The notes: generated by a model not told the origin, from the sequence alone. Numbered from the stretch's first letter, positions 17,474 to 27,860 are shown. The stretch: DNA of 64,000 bases from CAYVTD01 sp964454445 (GCA_964454445.1 CAYVTD010000007.1:1-64000); one strand, 5' to 3'. Numbers and translations: made by a program.

Positions 17474-19498
17474 GTGGATAGTTATAAAAAAAATGAAAGC
17501 ATTAGAGTACTTATCATCGAAGATTCAAGAACGTATGCATTAATTTTAAAAAAAGCGCTGATTCGTGGTGGATTCGAGCCTGAATGTACGGTCGTTTCTA
17601 CTGTAAAAGATATTCTCTATCAGCTGAAATACAATCCACCTGACATAATCCTTTGTGATTATACTTTGCCCGATATGAACGGGCTTGACGCTTTTGAAGC
17701 TGTAAAAGCAACTGGTGCTGACATCCCTTTTGTTATCGTATCAGGCACAATTACAGAAAAAACTGCAGTAGAAATGATGGAATCCGGAGTTAAAGATTAC
17801 TTGATGAAAGAAAATATCAGTCGCTTTGTCCCTCTAGTAAAGCGCGAGTTAAAAGCCGCTAAAGAAAGAAAAATAAAAGCCATAACAGAAGAAAATCTAC
17901 GCAATTTAACAGAAAATCTAGAGCGAACTGTAAGGGAAAGAACTTCTCTTCTCGAAGAAATCAATGTCAAGTTGGTAAAAGAGATTAGCGAAAGAAACAA
18001 AACTGTCAATCTGCTCAAAGAAACACAAAAATTCTTGGATACCATACTGGAAAACATGCCTGTTACTGTATATGCTCAAGACCCTTTTACGCAAGAACTT
18101 AAGTTTATCAACAGAACTGGGGAGTTGCTGACAGGATTGAAAAAAGAAGAACTCATTGGCAGAAAAGTCCCAGATTTATTTTCAAAGCATTTTAACGATA
18201 TTTTCACTTGTCCTGATGACATGCTCATTAGTGGCGAAATCGAAATGGATATACGCGAGATGGCTGTTCAAATCGAGCCAGATGCAAATAAAGAAATTCT
18301 ATCAAAGAAAATTTTAATCAAAGACGAAAAAAACAATCCAAGTTATATCATCGGCATAATCGAAGACCATACAATACAGAAAAAAACAGAGAAAGAGCTT
18401 GTCAGAACTGAGGCATTATTTACCAAACTTTTCAAACAAAGTCCGGTTGCTATTTGTGTAACTAACGACAAGACAAGCAAAATAATGGACATAAACGACA
18501 GCTTCCTCGAATGTTTTGAATACAAAAGATATGAAATTATTGATAAACCATTAATTGAATTAAAAATATGGTCAAGCACTCTTACACGCGATACACTTAT
18601 CGAACAAATCAAGACAAATGGATCTATTAACGGTAAGGAGCTATTATTAAAAACAAAAAACGGGATGAAAAAAAATGTCCTGTTATCGGGTGAATATCTT
18701 GATTTTGAAGATGAAATATGGCTGATTTTCTTCTTTCTCGACATCTCCGAGCAAAAAGAAGCTAAAGATGAGATACAAAATGTCTTGAAAGCAGAATTGG
18801 AATTAAGCGATTTGAAATCTCGCCTTATCTCTATGATTTCACATGAGTTTAGAACTCCATTAACATCAATTATGCTTGCCGCAGACATGTTGAAACGATA
18901 TGGGGACACTTTGGATGCTGATAGCAAAGACAAACATTTCAATAAGATACAAGATACCGTGCTTGGAATGACAAAAATGGTCGAAAATGTGCTTACAATA
19001 GGTAGATTTGAAACAGGCAAATTCAAATTTAATCCAGAACGTCTCGACATTGGAGCTTATACAAAATCTCTCGCCGAAAGTGTGCAGTTTCACGCCAAGG
19101 CGGGCAACATAATCAATTATAGATATCTTGGAGGTTGCAACGATGTGTTTCTCGACGAAAACCTCCTTGGTATGATACTATCTCAACTGCTAAGTAACGC
19201 CATAAAATTTAATAAAAACGGCAAGAGCATAGATTTTAATGTCTTTTGTCATAAAAACGAAGCATTTTTTGAAATAATCGATAAAGGTGTAGGCATACCC
19301 GAGGCTGAGTTGAAATCTGTTTTTGTTACTTTCTATCGCGGTTCTAATGTAAGCACAATCCCTGGCTATGGGCTCGGATTAACAATAGTAAGAAAAGCTG
19401 TCGATTCACACCAAGGTTCAATTTTTATTGATAGAATCGAAAACGAAGGCACCAAGGTTTCTGTTGTTTTGCCAAACAACTTGTATTTTAACCAATAG
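17474..19498 (+). CDS. Receiver-PAS-histidine kinase protein
   Basis: A 674-residue soluble two-component protein. Residues 1-125 are a receiver domain with the acidic pair ED (16-17) and phospho-acceptor Asp62 in LCDYTLPDMNG. A coiled-coil linker follows (about 135-190), then two PAS domains (about 195-310 and 325-435). The HisKA box SMISHEFRTPLT has phospho-His457, and the HATPase has NAIKFNKNG, DKGVGIPEAE and GYGLGLTIV. There are no membrane segments. The start is a GTG at 17474 with GGGGGA just upstream. Such RR-HK proteins act as intermediate nodes in phosphorelays. The 3' end overlaps the convergent ispH gene by 11 bp. Confidence 0.9.
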   Translation: MDSYKKNESIRVLIIEDSRTYALILKKALIRGGFEPECTVVSTVKDILYQLKYNPPDIILCDYTLPDMNGLDAFEAVKATGADIPFVIVSGTITEKTAVEMMESGVKDYLMKENISRFVPLVKRELKAAKERKIKAITEENLRNLTENLERTVRERTSLLEEINVKLVKEISERNKTVNLLKETQKFLDTILENMPVTVYAQDPFTQELKFINRTGELLTGLKKEELIGRKVPDLFSKHFNDIFTCPDDMLISGEIEMDIREMAVQIEPDANKEILSKKILIKDEKNNPSYIIGIIEDHTIQKKTEKELVRTEALFTKLFKQSPVAICVTNDKTSKIMDINDSFLECFEYKRYEIIDKPLIELKIWSSTLTRDTLIEQIKTNGSINGKELLLKTKNGMKKNVLLSGEYLDFEDEIWLIFFFLDISEQKEAKDEIQNVLKAELELSDLKSRLISMISHEFRTPLTSIMLAADMLKRYGDTLDADSKDKHFNKIQDTVLGMTKMVENVLTIGRFETGKFKFNPERLDIGAYTKSLAESVQFHAKAGNIINYRYLGGCNDVFLDENLLGMILSQLLSNAIKFNKNGKSIDFNVFCHKNEAFFEIIDKGVGIPEAELKSVFVTFYRGSNVSTIPGYGLGLTIVRKAVDSHQGSIFIDRIENEGTKVSVVLPNNLYFNQ

Positions 19499-20372
19499 CT
19501 TCCGTCAATTTTTCTTTTACCTTTTCCATATACCATTGCGGGGTGCTGGTGGCTCCTGTTATACCGATACTTTCCGCTTTTTTGATTCTTTCTATCTCGA
19601 TTTCTTCATAACTTTCGATAAAAATTGTTCTGTCATTAACGCTTTTACAAACATTAAACAGACTTTTTCCATTTGAAGAATCCCTACCAGCAACGAACAA
19701 CACAATTTCGTGCTCTGATGCAAACTTACGTAACTGTGGCTCGCGATTGGACACAAATTTACATATTGTATCTTTTGCAACGAACATTTCGGAATAACTC
19801 TCGGGGTAACGTTCTTTAAATTTGTTTCTCAGGGCATCTTTTATGTTCTTGTAGCCTGGCTTGTCCATAGTAGTTTGCGAAAAAAGCATTGTCTTCCTTT
19901 CGTAATCGATGTTATCGATAGCCTCTTCCACATTTTTAATTACCACACAATCGTCATTACATACACCACGTAATCCAATTACTTCAGCATGGCTCTTTTT
20001 CCCAAAGATCATAACTCGCCATCCATCTAAATAAAATTTTCGTACCCTTTGCTGAAGATTCTTTACTAATGGACAAGTGGCATCGATAACGTTCAAGCCA
20101 AGATTTTCGAGTTTCGTATAAGTCGAAGGCGGTTCGCCATGAGCTCGAATGATTACTTCTGTTTTTTGTGTCTCGAGTAATTCAAGTTTGTCATGCTTGA
20201 CAGTTTTCAAGCTTTTCGATTCAAGTCGCTCTATTTCGCGGGGATTATGGATGATATCGCCCAGAACATAAATATCTTCTTTATGATTCTTATTTAGTTC
20301 ACTCTCGACAAGCTCAATAGTTTTTACCACCCCCCAGCAAAAACCGGCGTTTTTATCTATATCTATTTTCAT
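19488..20372 (-). CDS. ispH: 4-hydroxy-3-methylbut-2-enyl diphosphate reductase
   Basis: Last enzyme of the MEP (non-mevalonate) isoprenoid pathway, an iron-sulfur protein that makes IPP and DMAPP. It has 294 residues. The three cluster cysteines are in AGFCWGV (Cys12), DATCPLVKN and DTICKFVSNRE. Family residues include HAEVIG and the C-terminal SIGITGATSTPQWYME. The third-cysteine segment (ICKFVSNRE instead of the proteobacterial ICxATxxRQ) is like that of Bacteroidota enzymes. It is convergent and slightly overlapping with the kinase gene, and lies downstream of smc on the same strand (41-bp gap). Confidence 0.94.
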   Translation of the reverse strand: MKIDIDKNAGFCWGVVKTIELVESELNKNHKEDIYVLGDIIHNPREIERLESKSLKTVKHDKLELLETQKTEVIIRAHGEPPSTYTKLENLGLNVIDATCPLVKNLQQRVRKFYLDGWRVMIFGKKSHAEVIGLRGVCNDDCVVIKNVEEAIDNIDYERKTMLFSQTTMDKPGYKNIKDALRNKFKERYPESYSEMFVAKDTICKFVSNREPQLRKFASEHEIVLFVAGRDSSNGKSLFNVCKSVNDRTIFIESYEEIEIERIKKAESIGITGATSTPQWYMEKVKEKLTEAIG

Positions 20373-20413
20373 TTTATTATTTCTATTTCAAAAAAACAAT
20401 TATAAAGAACGAA

Positions 20414-23400
20414 TTAAACATCGATTCCTGCAAGACGGGCAGAAACGACTTTCGAGACGCCTTCTTCTTGCATCGTTATTCCATACAAGGTGTCAGCGGC
20501 TGACATACTCCTTTTATTGTGAGTAACTATTAAGAACTGTGTTTCAACGCTAAATCGGCGAATTAATTGTAAAAATTTATCTATATTGTTATCGTCGAGC
20601 GGAGCATCTACTTCGTCGAGTATGCAGAAAGGACTCGGTTTGACGAGATAAATTGCAAATAGCAAAGCAATTGCAATAAGAGTTTTTTCTCCTCCGGAAA
20701 GCATTTCTATGATATGTGGCCGTTTGCCCGGTGGTTTTGCCATTATCTCTATATCCGATTCGAGTAAGTTACCTTCAGCAAGCTGTAAATTCGCTTCGCC
20801 TTCATCGCCAAACAATGTTTTGAACAATGTTTGAAAATTCTTGTTTATTTCTTCAAAAGTAGTGAGAAATTGCTGTTCGGCATTACGATTGATTTCTTCT
20901 ATAGTTTCTTGAAGATTTTTTTCAGAATCACTAAGGTCTTTCATCTGATTCTCGTAAAACTCAAGCCTCTCTTTTTCTTTTTCATATTCCTCGAGAGCTA
21001 AAAAGTTTACATTACCGAGCGAAGCAAGTTTATCTTTGATATTATTTAGTAAGGTCGTAGCAGCGTCAATAGAAAAACTTTCTTCGAGAGCAACAGTTTC
21101 TTTTTCAAAATCGACAGTATATTTTTCTTGTGCTTTGGCAACAATATGACGTCTTTGCGTGCTATGCTCGCTAAGTTGAAGCTCATATTTATGAAGATTA
21201 TCCACAGTTGCAGAATAAGCCTCACGCAGGCGCTTCAAGTCGTCGGAGTAACTTTGCAACTGCTCTTGTAATGAATCGAGTTGTTCGGCAAGATATTTTC
21301 GTTTAGCTGTTGCTTCTTCATTCTCTTTTTTGATTCTTTCGAGTTCAACAATATAACTATCAATCATTTTAACAAGAACAACTATGTCGCCTTCTGCTTT
21401 TTGAAATTCGATGGATTCGTTTTCTATCTTGTTTATTGCATTCTGTTTAATATTTTCAAGTCGTAAAATATCTTTTTCTAAGTTTTCTGCTTCTGATTTA
21501 AGCCGGACAGATTGCAGCTCTAACTTTCGCGATGCATCGGCTATTTGCTCATAAATTTTTCCGGCTTGAGCGAGATCATTTTTAGTATGCTGGAGTTCAT
21601 TCCGAAAAATAGCTAAATCTGATGATATTTTTACCATTTCCTCATTGCCAACGACCATATCTTTTTCGATGGTTTCGATTTCATCGGAAAGCCCTTTGTT
21701 GTTTTTTTCGAGCAGATTAATATTGTTTTCAATAGATTCACGGCGATATTTCAACCGGGAAAGCTCTTGAACAAAACTATTCTTTTCGGCTTCTTTGCTT
21801 CTAAGTTCAGCATTTATGCTGTTTATATTAATCTCGGACAGTTCGTTTTTTATTTGATTGAAATTGTCTCTTTGAATCCCGAGTTTTTTATCAAGTGCAT
21901 CAATTTCAACTTTGAGTTTTTGGATACGCTCTTTCTTGCCAATGGTCCTGCCCTCTGTTTTTGTTACTGAACCACCCCGATATAAACCTACTTTGCTAAT
22001 AAGCTCACCTTTTAAAGTAACTGCTGTTTCAGTTACACCACTTTCGACAGCTTGCAAAGCCAAAGCAAAGTCCTTAACAACAAGTGTCCTTGGAGCAATA
22101 GCTCGGACAGCAGATCTAATAGTTTCATCGACTCTGATCAACTCGGAAGCCCAACCGGAATAGCCGTCTTGACAAGGGGCATCTACGGGTTTGGGGATAT
22201 TTGGGATACTATCCCGGCACAAAAAAGTAGCTTTGCCTTTGTCTGATGCTTGCAATAGGGCGATGGCATAATCAGCATCGGAACGCTTGTCCACCACAAA
22301 ATATTGAGTAGCTTCTCCAAGGGCGGCATTGATTGCCAGCCGGTAGCTTTCGTCAACCCCGGCAAGCTCAGACAGGAGGCTCTTTTCTCCGGCAGGCGCC
22401 CATTTTTGTTCTTTTAAAAGATATTTTGTAGTCTCATCGCTGTCGATTAAGCCTGTCAGCAATTCAAGAGATGATTTTTTCGAGTTATATTCCCGTTCTG
22501 CATCAGAAATCAGATTTCTTATCTCATCGAGTTTCATTTGCAAAGATTCTTGCCTTTCTTGAGCCGTTTTCAGCCGATTTTCAATCTCGATTATTTCATC
22601 GCCAAGCTTTGTTTCTGCAATCGATTTTTCTTGGAGATTATACTCCAAATTGAGAATATCTTTCTTTAAACTGACAATGTTTTCGGCGTCGGCAACAATT
22701 TTCTTTTCGATGGAAGTTTTTCTTTCGGTGAGTTTTTTTTCGCCCTGTTTCAGCGAGTTCAATTTGTTTTCGAGGGCTATTATCTGACGATTGTTGACAT
22801 TGGCATTTTCGCGAAGCGCGTCAACTTTCTTTGATGCTTGTGCTTTTTTGTCGTTTGATTCAGCAAGTTCTTCGATATTGTTTTCGAGGGCAATCTTTAC
22901 AAGCTCTCTATTTTTTGAAGTATCGTCAAGATTTTGTGTAGTATTTTCAATTTCGATTTTCAAGTTTTCCAGGTCGATATTGATTCGCCTTTGTTTGTCG
23001 CGTAAAGACAGCACTTTCTCTTGTAAAACAGCGATATCCTTTGATTTTTGAGCAATGTCGGCGTTCAACTCGCTTTCTTTGTCTCGAGCCAGCATATACT
23101 CTTTCTCGATTTGCGATTGTTTTTTTTCTAACTCATTAAGATTAGCCTCAGCTGCATTCAAGCCAACTTCTTTATTCTCTTTATCAGTTTTAACTTTGGC
23201 AATCTGTTCTTCGCGATCTAAAAGCAAAGAATTTTGAGTAAGAAAATGATACTTTAGCACCTCAAGGTCTGTTTGCTTGAGATGCTCCAATAAATCGTTG
23301 TATCGTTTGGTTTTTATTGCCTGTCTATTTAATGAATTGACGAGCTTGCGAACTTCAACTATTATGTCTTCGACACGGAGCAGATCGTCTTGCACATCTA

Positions 23401-23944
23401 ACAATTTTTTGCTTGCCTCTTTGCGACGCACCTTATAGCGAACCACGCCGGCGGCTTCTTCAAGCAAATTTCGTCTTTCTTCGGGCTTGCCGCTCAAGAT
23501 TGCTTCGACCATCTTTAACTCAATGACCGAATAAGAATTAGCCCCTAAGCCAGTATCCATAAACAAATCGACAATATCGCGCAAGCGGCATTGTGTGTTA
23601 TTCAGCAGATATTGGCTTTCACCATTGCGAAATAGGCGCCTGGTAATGGTAACTTCTGTATATTCAAGAGGGAGTTTGCCTTTGTTGTTTTGCAATGTTA
23701 GCGAGACTTCCGCCATTCCCAATGGCTTGCGGCTCCGCGTTCCGTTAAAAATAACATTTTCCATCAAGTCGGAGCGTAAAACGGCAGTTTTTTGTTCACC
23801 AAGAGCCCAACGAATGGCATCGACAACATTTGTCTTACCGCAACCGTTAGGTCCAACGATAGCAGAGATACCTTCGGTAAAATTAAATAATATCTTTTGT
23901 GCAAAAGATTTAAAACCAACAAGCTCGAGTTTTGAGAGATACAT
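20414..23944 (-). CDS. smc: Chromosome segregation protein SMC
   Basis: Structural maintenance of chromosomes ATPase of 1176 residues, full length. Walker A is VGPNGCGKTNVVDAI (about 30-44). Two long coiled coils flank a hinge at about 510-660 that contains ALGEATQYFVVD and the GGSVTKTEG end segment. The C-terminal head has the signature MLSGGEKTLIAIALLFAIY and Walker B PFCILDEVDAPLDD. It organises and helps segregate the chromosome with ScpA/ScpB, which are not in this window. The ATG start at 23944 gives the family N-terminus MYLSKLELVGFKSFA. Confidence 0.97.
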   Translation of the reverse strand: MYLSKLELVGFKSFAQKILFNFTEGISAIVGPNGCGKTNVVDAIRWALGEQKTAVLRSDLMENVIFNGTRSRKPLGMAEVSLTLQNNKGKLPLEYTEVTITRRLFRNGESQYLLNNTQCRLRDIVDLFMDTGLGANSYSVIELKMVEAILSGKPEERRNLLEEAAGVVRYKVRRKEASKKLLDVQDDLLRVEDIIVEVRKLVNSLNRQAIKTKRYNDLLEHLKQTDLEVLKYHFLTQNSLLLDREEQIAKVKTDKENKEVGLNAAEANLNELEKKQSQIEKEYMLARDKESELNADIAQKSKDIAVLQEKVLSLRDKQRRINIDLENLKIEIENTTQNLDDTSKNRELVKIALENNIEELAESNDKKAQASKKVDALRENANVNNRQIIALENKLNSLKQGEKKLTERKTSIEKKIVADAENIVSLKKDILNLEYNLQEKSIAETKLGDEIIEIENRLKTAQERQESLQMKLDEIRNLISDAEREYNSKKSSLELLTGLIDSDETTKYLLKEQKWAPAGEKSLLSELAGVDESYRLAINAALGEATQYFVVDKRSDADYAIALLQASDKGKATFLCRDSIPNIPKPVDAPCQDGYSGWASELIRVDETIRSAVRAIAPRTLVVKDFALALQAVESGVTETAVTLKGELISKVGLYRGGSVTKTEGRTIGKKERIQKLKVEIDALDKKLGIQRDNFNQIKNELSEININSINAELRSKEAEKNSFVQELSRLKYRRESIENNINLLEKNNKGLSDEIETIEKDMVVGNEEMVKISSDLAIFRNELQHTKNDLAQAGKIYEQIADASRKLELQSVRLKSEAENLEKDILRLENIKQNAINKIENESIEFQKAEGDIVVLVKMIDSYIVELERIKKENEEATAKRKYLAEQLDSLQEQLQSYSDDLKRLREAYSATVDNLHKYELQLSEHSTQRRHIVAKAQEKYTVDFEKETVALEESFSIDAATTLLNNIKDKLASLGNVNFLALEEYEKEKERLEFYENQMKDLSDSEKNLQETIEEINRNAEQQFLTTFEEINKNFQTLFKTLFGDEGEANLQLAEGNLLESDIEIMAKPPGKRPHIIEMLSGGEKTLIAIALLFAIYLVKPSPFCILDEVDAPLDDNNIDKFLQLIRRFSVETQFLIVTHNKRSMSAADTLYGITMQEEGVSKVVSARLAGIDV

Positions 23945-24021
23945 TTATTTTCTTAATAAGAGTTTTTTCTATTTCTTCATTCAAGAGAACCACAAATATA
24001 GAAAAAAAGTTCGTATTTCTG

Positions 24022-24759
24022 TTAATCTACTTTTGGCTTCTCGAACAAGCTGTCATCTAAATCAATGTTGAACTCGAACTTCTCGTATATCATAATCTGG
24101 AATGTTTGTCCCTGGACATGGACTTCAACGGCATGAGGGACCATTATGCCATTTTCACGGCTATAATTCTTAAGAAACACTTCACCAGGAATCTTTTGTG
24201 GTGCACCAAGATCGAGCATTACATCTGACTTTATAACAACATTCTCTTTTGGGTCCACATAAATAATCTTTTCATCATCTTTCTCAATAACCTTTAACTT
24301 ATACACATCGACATCATCGACTTGATCATCGGTTAGATAGATAATTTTTGTACCTTTTTCTTTGTAATTATCGAAATCTGATTTTAGAATATCATTTTCA
24401 ATGAATTTAGCTACTTCCTCATTATCCATTTTTTCTGGAGCTTTATCTCCTTTCATCTGATTATAACTCCAGCCCTCATTTCCATTATAGGTGGCAATAT
24501 ATTTTTGTAATGTTGAATTGATAGTTCTCTCAGATCTATATTTGTTTGGTTTTTTGAACATCATATCCATACTTGCTTCGATTTGCATCATCGGCACCAT
24601 CATAGTCCCTTCCACCCGCCAGGAAGTTATTTTGTCGATATCCACATCTTTTGCGTGGTTTGCCACGATCTTGGCGATAATTTCTTCTGCTTCATCGTCT
24701 TGGGAATAAACAGGTAAAAACATTAATATTGCGGCAAAAATTGATAAAAACAGCTTCAT
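24022..24759 (-). CDS. LolA-like / outer-membrane lipoprotein-sorting protein family
   Basis: A 245-residue exported protein with a clear signal peptide (MKLFLSIFAAILMFLPVYSQ). The mature part resembles the Bacteroidota 'outer membrane lipoprotein-sorting protein' family, which has the LolA/LolB half-barrel fold. It has alternating strands, a met-rich MMVPMMQIEASMDMMF hairpin and a C-terminal IMIYEKFEFNIDLDDSLF ending typical of that group. It may bind lipid or lipoprotein acyl chains in the periplasm, but a true LolA role is not shown. It stands alone between smc and thyX on the same strand. Confidence 0.7.
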   Translation of the reverse strand: MKLFLSIFAAILMFLPVYSQDDEAEEIIAKIVANHAKDVDIDKITSWRVEGTMMVPMMQIEASMDMMFKKPNKYRSERTINSTLQKYIATYNGNEGWSYNQMKGDKAPEKMDNEEVAKFIENDILKSDFDNYKEKGTKIIYLTDDQVDDVDVYKLKVIEKDDEKIIYVDPKENVVIKSDVMLDLGAPQKIPGEVFLKNYSRENGIMVPHAVEVHVQGQTFQIMIYEKFEFNIDLDDSLFEKPKVD

Positions 24760-24813
24760 AACAACATCCTTTTTAATTATTGATTAAATATATTATTTAT
24801 TTCTAGCTAATTA

Positions 24814-25665
24814 TTACAACTCATTCTTATGTGATAATTTTTCTAATTTCGCTAGGAACTCTCTTTTTTCTCTACCTTTTAAACCTAATTCTTCAATTTC
24901 TTCTTCTGATAGTTTATTCTCAGTGAGCATTTTTCCTAAAGCATTCAATTCTATTCTTGAGAAGAAAATGCTATTTAACATATAATCTTCAAAAGCTTCG
25001 TAAGCAAGTGGCACAATATATTTTATTATCTCAGCCATCTGTTTGGCATAAACACGAATTTCATATTGGGCGTGTTCGTCGAGACGCAACTTTAAAAAAT
25101 GAAAGAGATTGTGAAGGTCGATTTTCCAATACCATTCTGTATAAGTGGAAAGCGGCAGATTGATTCTTGCAATTTCGCGAGCCAAATCCTGATCTAACAG
25201 CGTTTCATATTCCTTAAAGAGAATAGATTGAATCTCGCTCATCTTATTTAAAATTTCTTCCGACAATGCTTCATCAAGTACATCGTCGGAGCGTCCCTGT
25301 TTGTTCTGCAAGCTTTGCTTCCTTATCTGCTCAGTTTCCGGCAAATAAAACTCGTTTCTCATTTCAGAGTATCTGCCGCTGTATTCATTCACGTTCGCAG
25401 TGCGGTGCCGTATCCACTGCCTTGCAACAAAAATCGGTAACTTGACGTGAAACTTAAACTCGACCATCTCAAAAGGTGAGGTATGACGATAACGCATTAG
25501 ATAACGTATCAAGCCGCGATCCTCACTTACATTTTTCGTACCTTTACCATAAGAAACGCGGGCAGCTTGCACGATTGCCTCGTCACTACCCATTACATCA
25601 ACCAGCCTGACAAATCCTTTATCGAGCAGCTTGTATTCTTTGCCTATTATTTCTTCTTTATTCAA
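24814..25665 (-). CDS. thyX: FAD-dependent thymidylate synthase
   Basis: Makes dTMP from dUMP using methylene-tetrahydrofolate with FAD and NADPH. The ThyX signature is present as RHRTANVNEYSGRYSEM, together with RYRHTSPFEMVEFKFHVKLP upstream and the LHNLFHFLKLRLDEHAQ helix downstream. At 283 residues it is somewhat longer than the shortest family members because of a C-terminal charged helix (LSEEEIEELGLKGREKREF). No thyA or dihydrofolate reductase gene is present in the window. It is divergent from the LiaF-like gene. Confidence 0.95.
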   Translation of the reverse strand: MNKEEIIGKEYKLLDKGFVRLVDVMGSDEAIVQAARVSYGKGTKNVSEDRGLIRYLMRYRHTSPFEMVEFKFHVKLPIFVARQWIRHRTANVNEYSGRYSEMRNEFYLPETEQIRKQSLQNKQGRSDDVLDEALSEEILNKMSEIQSILFKEYETLLDQDLAREIARINLPLSTYTEWYWKIDLHNLFHFLKLRLDEHAQYEIRVYAKQMAEIIKYIVPLAYEAFEDYMLNSIFFSRIELNALGKMLTENKLSEEEIEELGLKGREKREFLAKLEKLSHKNEL

Positions 25666-25820
25666 GCTATATCAGTTAAAAAATATCAAATTTAGCAAAA
25701 ATTGTTTTATATAAAAACCTTTTTCTGCGATTTAATATTATTAAAATTATTAAATTGCAACCTAACTACAAACATTAACGTATAGATATTAAGCTTGTTA
25801 CTTTTTTTTAGAGAATTATT

Positions 25821-26501
25821 ATGAAAACACGAATTACAATAGGAATAATAATTATAATCATCGGTATAGGTATGCTTTTAGATCGCATTAGCGGCTGGAG
25901 CTTTTGGGGTGCAATTGGAGATTGGTGGCCCATTATTCTCGTGATTATTGGGCTTGTAAATATCACTAAAAGCCGATCTTCAATAACATTCGGAATAATA
26001 ATGATATTTATTGGGTCCTTGTTATTGAGTAGCAATTTAGATTTAATTCCTCTAAAATTTTGGGATATGTTTTGGCCTCTCTTGCTAATTTTATTGGGAA
26101 TAGCCCTGTTAACGCGCTATCAGATCAGTCGCAGGTCAAAATTTAAAGACAAAATTGATATATTCACAATATTTGGTAGTGCCGAGGAACATATCACTAC
26201 TGATGAGTTTACAGGTGGCAACATATTGACAGTATTTGGCGGATGCGATATCGACCTAAGCGAATCTATGCTAAACATCGAAGGGGCTAATCTTGATTTA
26301 TCTGCAGTTTTTGGTGGTATTCAAGTAATTGTCCCAACCGATTGGAAGATAAAAACAAAAGGTATTCCTTTGTTTGGCGGAATGTCTAACAACACAGAAG
26401 CAAGCATTGAGAAAGATGCGCTTTCGCCTGTTTTAAACATCAATTACACAGTGATTTTCGGTGGTGTCGAAATTACAAATAAGAAAAAGAAATACAGATA
26501 A
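25821..26501 (+). CDS. LiaF-like / DUF5668 membrane protein
   Basis: A 226-residue protein. The first about 100 residues contain four hydrophobic segments (TIGIIIIIIGIGMLL, WWPIILVIIGLVNI, FGIIMIFIGSLLL and WPLLLILLGIALL). The C-terminal half is a soluble beta-rich domain with repeated IFGS/VFGG/IFGG turns, as in the LiaF/VraT cell-wall-stress family (DUF5668 plus the LiaF C-terminal fold). In Firmicutes, LiaF restrains a sensor kinase under envelope stress. The role in this lineage is unknown and no adjacent sensor kinase is seen. It is followed by J-domain and rhodanese genes on the same strand. Confidence 0.7.
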   Translation: MKTRITIGIIIIIIGIGMLLDRISGWSFWGAIGDWWPIILVIIGLVNITKSRSSITFGIIMIFIGSLLLSSNLDLIPLKFWDMFWPLLLILLGIALLTRYQISRRSKFKDKIDIFTIFGSAEEHITTDEFTGGNILTVFGGCDIDLSESMLNIEGANLDLSAVFGGIQVIVPTDWKIKTKGIPLFGGMSNNTEASIEKDALSPVLNINYTVIFGGVEITNKKKKYR

Positions 26502-26605
26502 AAAAACATTAAAATGCCTTATACGTCTTATTTTTATCCTTTTATTTATGCTATTTAGCTATTTATTTAATTTGTTTAGAACCGGAATTACATAAAAAGT
26601 AAATA

Positions 26606-27046
26606 ATGAGACAAATATTCGACAGAATTTTCAGAATTGCAAGATCATACTCAGATTCTCAAAAATTTGACGCTAAACATTATGACATCAATGGTGATGA
26701 TGCTCTAAGAGCAGCAATCGACGAGCTTGATAAGGAAAGAAATACAAAAAAAGAAAATAATAATTTCTATAAGAAACAATCTCGACAGAACAACGAGAAG
26801 AAACAATCGGATAATAGTCAGAAAACAGACACTGACCTCGATTTGAAATCTGCATCTGCAACTCTGGGCATTAGTGAACAGGCAACAATCGAGCAGATAA
26901 AAGCTGCATATAAACAAAAAATAAGACAATACCATCCCGATAAGGTTCAAAATCTTGGTGAAGATATTAGAGAAGTAGCTGCAAAAAAAACAATTGAGAT
27001 AAACGTTGCTTATCAATTCTTTAAAAAATTAAGAGGTTTTAATTAA
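26606..27046 (+). CDS. Small J-domain protein
   Basis: A 146-residue soluble protein with a J domain at its C-terminus (about 84-146): TLGISEQATIEQIKAAYKQ, then the diagnostic HPD in QYHPDK, then the helix ending YQFFKKLRGF. The N-terminal 80 residues are charged and probably disordered. There is no Gly/Phe region or zinc finger, so this is a class C J protein that would stimulate a DnaK partner on a specific client. It lies 104 bp after the LiaF-like gene and 19-37 bp before the membrane rhodanese, depending on that gene's start. Confidence 0.85.
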   Translation: MRQIFDRIFRIARSYSDSQKFDAKHYDINGDDALRAAIDELDKERNTKKENNNFYKKQSRQNNEKKQSDNSQKTDTDLDLKSASATLGISEQATIEQIKAAYKQKIRQYHPDKVQNLGEDIREVAAKKTIEINVAYQFFKKLRGFN

Positions 27047-27083
27047 AAATTCTCATATTAAAATTGTGTATTTAAATGAAAAA

Positions 27084-27830
27084 ATGAAAAATCTGTTTAA
27101 AGAAATATTCTGGATAATAGCCTTGGCATCTTTTATTGCTTTGATTTATAATTTTGCTTCGAAAAGATCTATTCCGCTTATTCCCAAAACATTAGAAGAA
27201 CAAACGGTCTCAAATGATGAATTGCTAGCTGGTATTGATGACAATTCGCATAGCAATGATCAATTAAACGATATAGATTCAAATGCAATTAATTCAAATT
27301 TAATCAATAAAAGTAATAGCACCGAGAATTTTGCCAACAAAAAAGATACTTCGACTGATAGTTCTAAAACATCAAAAGACTCTCAGGAAAAAAAAGATCT
27401 CCAGCAAACAAATACTGAAAAGAACGATCTTGCAAGCAAAAGCAATCCAAAGATCAACCCCTCGACACAATCCGAACAAGAACCGACTGATTTAAAATTT
27501 GTAACTTACAAACAAGTAAAGCAACTTGTTGGAAAACCAGGTGTTCAATTTATCGACGCAAGAAGCAGCGAATTTTTTACCGATGGCACCATTGGCAACT
27601 CTATTAATCTTCACCCCTGGAAAGATGGGATGCCATTCATCGACAATAATGTAATCCTAAAACTCCAAAGAAACCTGACATACATTGTATTTTGCACAGG
27701 AGGCACCTGCACCGACAGCCACGAGATAGCAGAAAGAATGCTTCAACTTGGTTTTACAAAGGTTTATGTCTATTACAATGGCTACGATGAATGGGAAAAA
27801 TTTGAAAAAATCAATAGACCTGGCTCATAA
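27084..27830 (+). CDS. Membrane-anchored rhodanese-domain protein
   Basis: A protein of about 248 residues, starting at the ATG at 27084. A GTG at 27066 would add six residues. One N-terminal hydrophobic helix (EIFWIIALASFIALIYNFA) anchors it. A long Ser/Asn/Lys/Asp-rich, probably disordered linker of about 100 residues follows, then a rhodanese domain with FIDARSSEFFTDGTIGNSIN and the active-site loop VFCTGGTCTDS with an intact cysteine. It is probably a periplasmic sulfur-binding or transfer domain. This contrasts with the lipoprotein at 3.2 kb, where the cysteine is Asp. It is followed 30 bp later by the sigma-54 activator gene. Confidence 0.82.
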   Translation: MKNLFKEIFWIIALASFIALIYNFASKRSIPLIPKTLEEQTVSNDELLAGIDDNSHSNDQLNDIDSNAINSNLINKSNSTENFANKKDTSTDSSKTSKDSQEKKDLQQTNTEKNDLASKSNPKINPSTQSEQEPTDLKFVTYKQVKQLVGKPGVQFIDARSSEFFTDGTIGNSINLHPWKDGMPFIDNNVILKLQRNLTYIVFCTGGTCTDSHEIAERMLQLGFTKVYVYYNGYDEWEKFEKINRPGS

Positions 27831-27860
27831 TAAAATTATTCCCTCTCAGGAGTCATTCAA

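Noticed and set aside
18343..19050. A 235-codon open frame opposite the RR-HK gene
   Set aside because: Antisense shadow across the PAS and HisKA coding region, with no motif or ribosome-binding site.
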